Shown in pieces: positions 57,020 through 64,000 of a DNA stretch of 64,000 bases. The first letter of the stretch is position 1; each line of letters begins with the position of its first letter. Source of the stretch: Gymnopilus junonius (taxonomy: Eukaryota; Basidiomycota; Agaricomycetes; Agaricales; Galerinaceae). The stretch spans positions 1-64,000 of the forward strand of contig JADNYJ010000004.1 in the NCBI GenBank assembly GCA_015501075.1. The letters are read 5' to 3'. Below the pieces are notes generated by a model, which was given only the letters and a program-made list of their open reading frames with translations, had not been told where the DNA came from and searched no databases. The translations under genes and the position numbers were made by a program.

Positions 57020-59356
57020 TCATATAGAAAAAAAATATGAAAGAGCCTTTAACACTCGAGACTTACCAGTGCCACCCATTCCACTAAGAAACATCTTGAG
57101 CTGTTCAGGATTTTTGCTAATGGCATGATTAGCAATAATTCGAAAGGCCTTTTCCTGTTCTGTGTTTAGACTAAACCCCTGGACTGTGTCATCCACTTGA
57201 CATGACTCTGGATCAATTCGAAAAGCTTTCTCCAAATAAGACTTATCAACTATCTTAACAATATTATCTTGGAGTACAGAGTGTGAGTTGTTGCAATCAT
57301 TGTTTCCATGAGAATGATTATTTTTATTCTTCTGGGCAACAATTTCAGTCTTCCTTTTATCCACTTCATGTGTCCACTGAGACCCAGATAATATCCTGTC
57401 TGGCTTGAAAGAGCTGATTATGTCAGACACATTGTTACAGGGATTTATCCAACCTATCCTTGATAAGATAGCATTTATTTCTGCGGCCTCTTTTAGTCGT
57501 CTTTTCTGTCGCTCACCACATTGAAGTGGAGACTCAGGTGGTTCATCTAATTCAGGATACATTTCATTTTTGCTATTATCAATAGGATCCTCTGACTCAT
57601 TGTCATATTGAAGCCAACTTCCTACAATATCAGAATCCACACCTTTCTTCATTTGAGCACAAAAGTCATCACAAGCATCTAGACATTCATACTTGATATT
57701 AAAGTTATTCATAAGTTGAAGCTGTCTCTCAGAAAAGAACTGACTGGCAAAGGTCTGATCCCAAGTTTCACATTGCTTTAACTCCTTCCCTGTCCGCCAT
57801 GGTTTAAACAGTGTCAACATTGCACAGCAGTAATACTCTCGGTCACCTTGGTCACACCTAGGTAACGTTGCCCCAAGAAAGTTGGGTACTCGCATACTGT
57901 TTTTCTTTATATAGTGATGAAGATGTGTATCTGACAAAGGATGGTCAGCCAAAAACAAATAATTTCCATCTGGAAGATCCATACAGTCAGGGTCAGCAAA
58001 TTCAACTGAAGGTTCATCCAGGCCACTAGATGAAGTGTCATCATCATCAATAAAGGATAAATCACCTTGCTCAGACAAGCTATCACTGATGTCATTATTA
58101 TCCCCCCCATTTTTCTTGTTCTTTTTAGAGATCTTCTCCCTTGTATAATTTTTTATCCAATCATATAATGTAACCTTCTCCAAGTCTTTTGATCTATAAA
58201 TATAATCAAAGACTGGTGATACACCAACAAACCTATCCTTTGTTTTGAGAATGGTAACTTTTACTTGGTCTTTATCCTCACATACCTCCTGGAGGTCTCG
58301 ACGTACATATGTAACAAAACTCTGCCAATAGAATGGCACAAATGTATGACTTGTATAGTGGTCTGCATTTCCCAAAAGATACATACAAATCATTGGAGCT
58401 CCCATCTCAGCACGAGCACTTAATAAATTTACAACCTTGGTCATAAACCGGCGTGCTTTCTCTTTCATAGGCAAAGTACCACCCATCATTTCACCATTTT
58501 TCCTGAATATTGATCTTATTGAGTCAAATATTGTATGGGTTTTCAAAGTGGCCTTTGTAATATAGTCAGAGATATAGAGCACAATAGCCTTGATAGCAGT
58601 ACCAGAAGAAAGACATGTAACATCTGTATTACACCTAAAAAGATATGTGACCAAGGGGGTAAAAGTGTTTAGCCAAGACTCTAATTTCTTCAATTGGATT
58701 GCACCTAATTTGTCAATGATTGTGTTAAGAAAAGTAGATCGTGGAAAACGGGCTTTGCATTTTCCCCATTTATTGTCCATACAACCTTTGGATGCACTTG
58801 TTTTTTTTCGACTTCCATCCTTGTTAGAACCATGACTACAGCTATGGAGATTTGAACGTTGAATAGTATCATCAGTGGTGTTCTTGAAGTCATTTTCCCA
58901 TGTCATATATTTCTTGCATATGTTACAATTGATATCATATTCTGTACCATGGAGCTTGCAAAATGGTGGGGGTGGAACTGGCAAGGTTTGGGTAGGATCA
59001 ACATAGTTATCCATTTTCTTGGCAGCATCACACATCTCTGAGACCTCAGCATGGGTGCCAGACAAAAAATCACCAGTGTGACAACTTTCAAGCCAGTCAA
59101 CAACCTTTTTTTGCCATTCAGATTCTGCACTTAAAATACGGTCCCTTAATTCCTGTGGGCTTAAACAACCTTTGATCCAAAGCAGCATGTGCAAATGCAA
59201 AGTAAGATGACCCTGTTGTTCAACAGTTCCATAATAACCATTTGTCATACCATACAGACCATGGTGTGATTTTTTGATCCCCAGTACATCTGCAATAAAT
59301 GTCTCAATGATGAAGTGAAAAAATCTAGCACCTGCCACAGGGTTCTGACACACAAG
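57020..59356 (-). pseudogene. Helitron Rep nicking domain and helicase start
   Basis: The frame continues after the TGA. GHLTLHLHMLLWIKG contains the HUH-type metal-binding HLH motif. VLYISDYITK (about 58560) carries the two catalytic tyrosines in Y-x3-Y spacing. Together they define the Rep-type rolling-circle nuclease. After a long variable acidic stretch (DNNDISDSLSEQ...SSSGLDEPSVE) comes the helicase motif I GMGGTGKSRVLKALSYF (about 57040-57090), followed by TGA at 57020-57022 and the continuation NESHRFVIVAPTGSAA in the same frame. Confidence 0.9.
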
Positions 59357-61341
59357 TCATATACGTTCATCATATGGTAGCAGCAATTCAGGTTTAAACT
59401 CTGTCTTAGTATCAGCAAAATAGATGCAAATAGGATGCTGAATGTCAGCAGGTGAAAGGGTGATATACCAATTTGGAGCACCTAAGAAATTGATTAATGA
59501 CCAGATCTCATTGCGCATGTATTTTTTACTTGTCATTGAGCCATTCACTTTGCCCTGCATGGCATCAAGATCAGTTATAAGCTGAAAACAAAGTTTTTCC
59601 TCAGCAGATTCAGGTTTGACATGATCTCCTTTCTCCATTCTTTCCAAAATTGAATCCAAAACAGACAAATTAACATCCATTAACCGTTGGCTAATGTCTT
59701 TAAATCGGCTTTGGTCTGCAAGAAGAAAACTTTGTGTGGTAACATTTTTTACTTGTTCATGACTAAAAGCAACAAAAGGAAAGTTGACATCAGTCTGAAA
59801 GCGTTTATCATGGTACATCAATAGATGCCACTTGTGCTCCTTGTCTGATAGAGCTGTTGTGCCAATGCCTCCTAGGCCATAGGGAAAAAGCCATGGAAAC
59901 ATTGTTGGATACAGTTGAGGATTGTCATAAATAGACTCAAGCTTGCTGCTGTGACTGACTGCTAACATTTTTCCATTGTTGTTCAAATGCCGTAGAGCCA
60001 TTGCTTTAATTTCATTGGTTGCCATACTTTGAATATTCTCTGCAGTCAAGCCATGGACTGTAAAAGGACAGTCACCCTCTTCTGCACCATCTTCAATATC
60101 CTGATCAAAGACACTTGTGCCTTCAGGGACTTTATTAGTAACAGATTCCCGGTACTCAATCGACACAGGTGGCATGTCTTCAGGATAAGAATTAATATTA
60201 CTTTCTGAAATCTCAATATCAGCGTAGTCACGATGATTTAGCTTGAGCCATTCCAAGGCCCTAACAACATAATTTCTTCTGACCAAGAAGGGTGTTCTCT
60301 TAAAGTCATCAGGAGTGGGTTTACTTGGTCCTGTAAATAAAATTGCAAGAACATCATCTATATCTTCATGAGGAGGTGGCAAGATATTATATATTTTAGG
60401 AATTGGGGATTCAAAAGCAACAATGTTTGCCTTCATCTTTCTCATGCCAGATGCCACTTTGACATATGCACAAGTGTGTCTAACCTTGGCAATCAATATT
60501 TTCTCCACAAACCTTAACTCTTTTAGTTCCTTTGGGACAGTCCCAAGCCATAAGTTATTTGCCAAAGCTAGACGCGGTACAGCACCTTTCCTAATACGAC
60601 CTCTGCAGTCATGGCATATCTTATCACAAGAGTAGTCAAGAACAGGACCCCTGTATTCCTCAACACATTGATGCTTGCCTTTCTTTCCTTTCTAGTAACA
60701 CCTGGTGATTCAAGAACATGTAGCATTTTTTTCACAGATTTAAGTCTGCTTAAATTTTTTAGTGTCTTGAGTTCACCACACACAGCACATCCTGCTTCCT
60801 CAACATGACTCTTAGACATTGAGGAACATGCACCCTGTAAAATCTTGTTAAAGAGTTCCTTGTCCATAGGCAATGGGGGGAAATCGATTGGTTCATCTTC
60901 AGCATCAAGATCACTTTTATCTCTTTTTTGGCAATGTTCATTGACCCGTTTTTTAGTCAGCATAGCAGCACTTGGGTCTATTCTAAATACATATAAATTT
61001 TGGCAAACATGGCAGGAATGTTCTACGGATTCAGCCAATAGGTCAACCAGCTTACATTTTGACCCAGCACCAAAGCCATGGGCATGGGCAATTTTTCTAG
61101 CATCTGTCAAGGTGACTAGGTTCAATATAGTGCCAAGTGGCACCTTTGCACAAACATGTCCTTCATTGAGATGAATATTTAAGTGGACATCTGAAGAACA
61201 TTTGAGAAAGCGCAATCTAGAGTCATGATCAAGCTGGGCAGTTTCTGAGACAATGTATGGCTCAAGAACATTAAATGCAATGAAGTGGGGTGCCCTTCCA
61301 CCACCAAGATGACTTTGCTTGATAGAAGACCCAGAAGGCAT
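59357..61341 (-). pseudogene. Helitron protein, N-terminal zinc and pre-Rep region
   Basis: The start MPSGSSIKQSHLGGGRAPHF (61341) leads to a cysteine-rich region (CHVCQNLYVF and GCAVCGELKTLKNL), typical of the zinc domain before Rep in Agaricomycete Helitrons. A one-base shift near 60650 separates VTRKERK from YRGPVLDYSCDKICHDCRGR. The frame then continues as LALANNLWLGTVPKELKELR, LNHRDYADIEISESNINSYP, ALRHLNNNGKMLAVSHSSKL, PTMFPWLFPYGLGGIG (a canonical Helitron motif) and GAPNWYITLSPADIQHPICI, to a TGA at 59357-59359 immediately before LVCQNPVAGARFF. Confidence 0.85.
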
Positions 61342-61819
61342 AGTATTCAATGAAGTATCAGTACCAGAATCTGTCTGATAAATTTGACAATGATGAGTTA
61401 GGCAGCCAACATCAACTGCAAAAACTTGATAATGATAGAACTGATTCAAAAAAACAAGAATATACATCAAAATATGTTCTACATCAATACAAATTTCTAA
61501 TAGAGCATACTTGAAACAATGACAATTGAAATTGTAACAAAAATAGCCCCAGTAGTATGAATTTGGACTATAAACAAGCATTGACCAAATCTTGTCTATC
61601 AAGCCATATGTTATATGAAGAAAGCAGGACAGAAAGGATGTACTGAAAGCATTGGTGGCCCTAATGACATGGATCAAGGACAACATAATTTTCCATATTG
61701 GTTGAAGCACAAGGGAAAAAGCACAGAAAAATGAATATATAGGCCCAGATATTTGCATATTTAGCCCCAAAACAGGGCAAATATAACTGTACCAAACATT
61801 GGCACTCACAAGTTGGTGA

Positions 61820-61945
61820 GGAATACACTGACAAAGGGTCAAGGCATAGGAACACTGATGATAGGCCAGTGCAGATGAACATTGACAATGGGTCACTGCA
61901 AAAGAACACAGACAATGGGCCAGTGCAGAGGTAACCTGGCTACAG
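61820..61945 (-). repeat. Short degenerate tandem repeat (about 27 bp)
   Basis: Three to four imperfect copies of a unit like AATGGGCCAGTGCAGAAGAA lie upstream of the Helitron coding start, inside a frame that reads as alternating Cys/Ala/Ser-rich residues and is probably not protein-coding. Confidence 0.5.
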
Positions 61946-62232
61946 ACCAGTGCTATCACATCATCATGAGGCATCACAACTAGAAAGTGATTTATGAGGA
62001 ACAGGTCAACAAGGGTAGGCAAAAGAAAAGACAAAGACACACCTTTGTTAGGGCTCACAACACTCTGTGTAAGAACAGACACCCAAGTGATATAGCTGCA
62101 ACACTGCCAGACTTCAACTAAGTGAGTGACCATAGAGCCATTACAAAAGCCGAATTCAGGAATGGACAAGAAGAGGAAAAAAGAGACAACAAGCAAGCAG
62201 AGAACCTTCATCCTGAAGAAAGCTTCAAGCAT

Positions 62233-62680
62233 AGAGAACTGGATGGATGTTAAGAACTCAAAACGGTTTGAACCAGAAAGCTCTCAAACAAACGTCAACA
62301 GATGTTCAGGTTGAATCATGTGCCCATCAACAAAAATTACCACATGACATAAGTTTTCGCAATTCAGAAACTAGGTCCTCAGACTCAGAACAACAATTTT
62401 TTTGATGATGCCAGGCAAAACAGATGATAAATTTCAGAGAAACATCGGATGCTATATACAACATACAGACTAATTTACTAGATCCTGGCTGACAAGGAAA
62501 TTTATATCAGTAAAGTCCAGGTAACACATTGAAAGATCAAACTGACACATTGTCATCTACATTGGCTTCAGTACGTGCCTCTGGATCTACTTCTTGTTGG
62601 GGGTCTTTGGGCATATCACTAGATGCCAAGGACATCTGTCTCAGCACTCATGCTACAATGCAAGACAAAGACGTACTCAC
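62233..62680. other. No gene recognised
   Basis: CpG-poor sequence between the Helitron frame and the small ORF pair. It may include the Helitron 5' end, which was not resolved. 62923-63196 and 63480-63790 are likewise without recognisable features. Confidence 0.4.
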
Positions 62681-62922
62681 CGGTATACCATGTAGTGTGC
62701 AAACTGCTCGAGAACCACCCATTCCAGCCTATTTTCATATGCGAAGTGGGGATGATTGACAAGGTCCTCAGGAAGTTCTAGATTTGTTTCAGCAAGCAAT
62801 AGAACATGTTATGGACCAGTCTTACTGATATAAATCTTGAAGGCAATGATGTCGTTCTCTGAAGCATGCTGAAGAATTTTCTTCACATCAAGAGGGTTGA
62901 AGTAGAAGGGTTGACGGGCCAT
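62681..62922 (-). pseudogene. Small unknown gene, exon with internal stop
   Basis: From ATG 62922 the frame reads MARQPFYFNPLDVKKILQHA. TAA interrupts it at 62809-62811. It continues LELPEDLVNHPHFAYENRLE and WVVLEQFAHYM to a strong donor (GTGAGT, 62680). It is related to the plus-strand exon at 63363-63465: both share LP-DL--H--F-Y-N----WVVLE. The family is unknown. Confidence 0.5.
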
Positions 62923-63196
62923 TATTGTAGTGCTATAGCTGGCAGGATCTTTACAGCAAACGGAAGGAAGTCAAATAGCATCCTGGGGGATCCAATGGCT
63001 TTATACTACTGCCCACCGAGGCCACATTGATAGAAGGGCAATGGATTCTTTAAATGATTTGCAGTGGCAATGTGCACATGAGCTGACCATCATTATTTTC
63101 GCAATGTGCAGCCGGGTATATAACCAAGGATGCAACCATTGTAGAAATTAGAATGCTCTTGCATTCTTACCTCTGCATTTTCAACAGCAAGACATC

Positions 63197-63465
63197 ATGG
63201 ACACTTCACTTGGTCTGGCCGGCTGGTATAATCCACCCATTGTATATGGGATGTTGGCATACACACCTTCGGTAGTCATTGAGGAATTTAAAAGCCAATA
63301 CCTGAGTATGCTGCATCTTTTTCAATATGTTTGGTAATCTAACAACATCTGTCTTCTTTTAGAACTGCCTGCCGACCTCATATCACATTCATTCTTCAGT
63401 TACAAAAACCAGTCAAACTGGGTTGTTCTAGAGAAATGGCTTGCTTTCATGAACGAAGAGATCAA
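63197..63465 (+). CDS. Small unknown gene, two exons or more, paralogue of the minus-strand one
   Basis: Exon 1 runs 63197-63305 (MDTSLGLAGWYNPPIVYGML...), intron 63306-63362 (57 nt, GTATGC...TTTTAG), exon 2 from 63363 (LPADLISHSFFSYKNQSNW, VVLEKWLAFMNEEI) to a donor at 63466 followed by a long pyrimidine run. It is the mirror-image neighbour of 62681-62922. The 3' exons were not found. The function is unknown. Confidence 0.4.
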
Positions 63466-63790
63466 GTACATCTTTTATTTCTGCTTTTGTTTTTTTTTTG
63501 TTTCTTTTTTTTCTGAGTGCAAAAACGAAGTCTGATGAGACATTTGGCCATAGTGAATAAATACCAGCATGTTCAACAGCCCGAAGACTGCATACAGCTA
63601 GTCAGTAGTAAACAGAGGTTTTTTCGGAGGAACATGTTGTGCATTTGTCATGAATATATGGAGTTGACCAGAACATTTTGAGAGCTACTTGCACAAGCAA
63701 AAAACAGGGCAAGACATGAATTGAGGTGGCTCGTTACACCACAGATTACACAAAGGCAAGAAAAGCACGAAAATTAATTTGAAAAAAAAA

Positions 63791-64000
63791 TTATACATGA
63801 AAATCACTGTCAACCCTTGCTCTCTTTGCACGACGCCTATCGTGGTCTTCAGGTACCATTTGATGTGCAGACTGGGAATGTCTCTTCATGGCCAAAAAGT
63901 ATTTGGTATCAAGGGGAGTTATGCCAATTTTGACGAAATCTTTGAGAACAGATAAGTATAAAGTCACAACATAAGGACAGAGAACACACTTTGAGACTTT
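63791..64000 (-). CDS. C-terminus of an unknown gene running off the window
   Basis: The minus-strand frame is open from the window edge to TAA at 63791-63793. It reads LKCVLCPYVVTLYLSVLKDF, then MKRHSQSAHQ and a basic tail ERRRAKRAR-like (DRRRAKRARVDSDFHV). The CVLC and H-x4-H pairs could form a C2H2-type zinc finger with a long spacer, and the tail could be a nuclear localisation signal. The 5' part lies outside the window. Confidence 0.4.
   Translation of the reverse strand, partial: KVSKCVLCPYVVTLYLSVLKDFVKIGITPLDTKYFLAMKRHSQSAHQMVPEDHDRRRAKRARVDSDFHV

Larger units (their letters stand above)
54530..62232 (-). mobile_element. Helitron (RepHel type with C-terminal protease-like domain)
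   Basis: A long minus-strand coding region with the Rep nicking domain, SF1B/Pif1-like helicase and a cysteine-protease-like tail. It is broken only by one frameshift (about 60650) and two TGA codons (59357-59359, 57020-57022). Neither Helitron terminus (5' TC, 3' hairpin plus CTRR) was identified with confidence. The 3' end lies within about 50 bp of the Plavaka remnant and may be truncated. The real protein start is probably near 61341; the frame upstream of that looks non-coding and holds short tandem repeats. Confidence 0.85.

Noticed and set aside
60611..61174. Plus-strand frames opposite the Helitron zinc region
   Set aside because: Shadows of the conserved minus-strand Helitron frame; no domain of their own.
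61342..62232. N-terminal extension of the Helitron frame with hydrophobic stretches
   Set aside because: Composition is unlike the downstream protein, it contains tandem repeats, and known relatives start near the MPSG methionine. Probably 5' non-coding sequence that happens to stay open.
1..64000. tRNA, rRNA or CRISPR array
   Set aside because: No cloverleaf with A/B boxes and no rRNA core was recognised by eye. CRISPR would not be expected in a fungal genome, and the tandem repeats seen lack spacer structure.

Overview
The window looks like a TE-rich, gene-poor stretch of an Agaricomycete (basidiomycete) genome. The evidence is short GT-AG introns of about 45-85 nt in almost every gene, multi-exon genes of families typical of mushroom-forming fungi (a fungal 7TM-like membrane protein, a divergent F-box-like family, an HNH-nuclease-like protein, a WrbA/Pst2 flavodoxin-like quinone reductase), and transposons characteristic of basidiomycetes (chromodomain Ty3/Gypsy, Plavaka-like, Helitron). 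The species cannot be named from the sequence.

Layout. 0.5-1.7 kb: a spliced multi-pass membrane protein. 3.2-14.1 kb: three intact two-exon copies of an F-box-like gene (3226, 7152, 13028) plus a 5' fragment (12652). The second and third lie in a segmental duplication (about 6.1-8.2 kb and 11.7-14.1 kb). Another spliced membrane protein lies between them on the minus strand (8694-9749). 14.5-19.4 kb is a gene graveyard: a retropepsin-like host pseudogene, an F-box copy cut by a 364-bp repeat, the 3' end of a Kha1-type K+/H+ antiporter, hairpin repeats and an unknown fragment. 19.7-24.1 kb is the metabolic core: two tandem short-chain dehydrogenases (one with an internal stop) and a WrbA/Pst2-like quinone reductase, all on the minus strand. 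24.1-36 kb is sparse: an F-box pseudogene, a His/Ala-rich protein, a disrupted HNH-like gene, a fourth intact F-box copy (33984-35033) and a decayed unrelated F-box gene.

36.8-64 kb is nearly all transposon. It starts with a mariner-type MITE and a hAT-type MITE, both with visible target-site duplications. A 7.9-kb chromovirus-type Gypsy element (38541-46451) follows; a second hAT-type MITE sits in its gag and an extra ORF lies between pol and the 3' LTR. Next come a pogo/CENP-B-like DDE gene truncated at the LTR, a 5' fragment of a second Gypsy copy on the opposite strand, a decayed Plavaka transposase, and a nearly complete Helitron (minus strand) whose helicase is fused to a C-terminal cysteine-protease-like domain. 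From about 48.2 kb on, the sequence is strikingly CpG-poor, as expected for old methylated repeats.

Functionally, the host genes do not form an obvious pathway cluster. The SDR pair and the quinone reductase are all NAD(P)H-linked oxidoreductases and may share a redox/detoxification role, but that is inference. All exon joins were read by eye from GT...AG signals and frame agreement; none was checked against transcripts.
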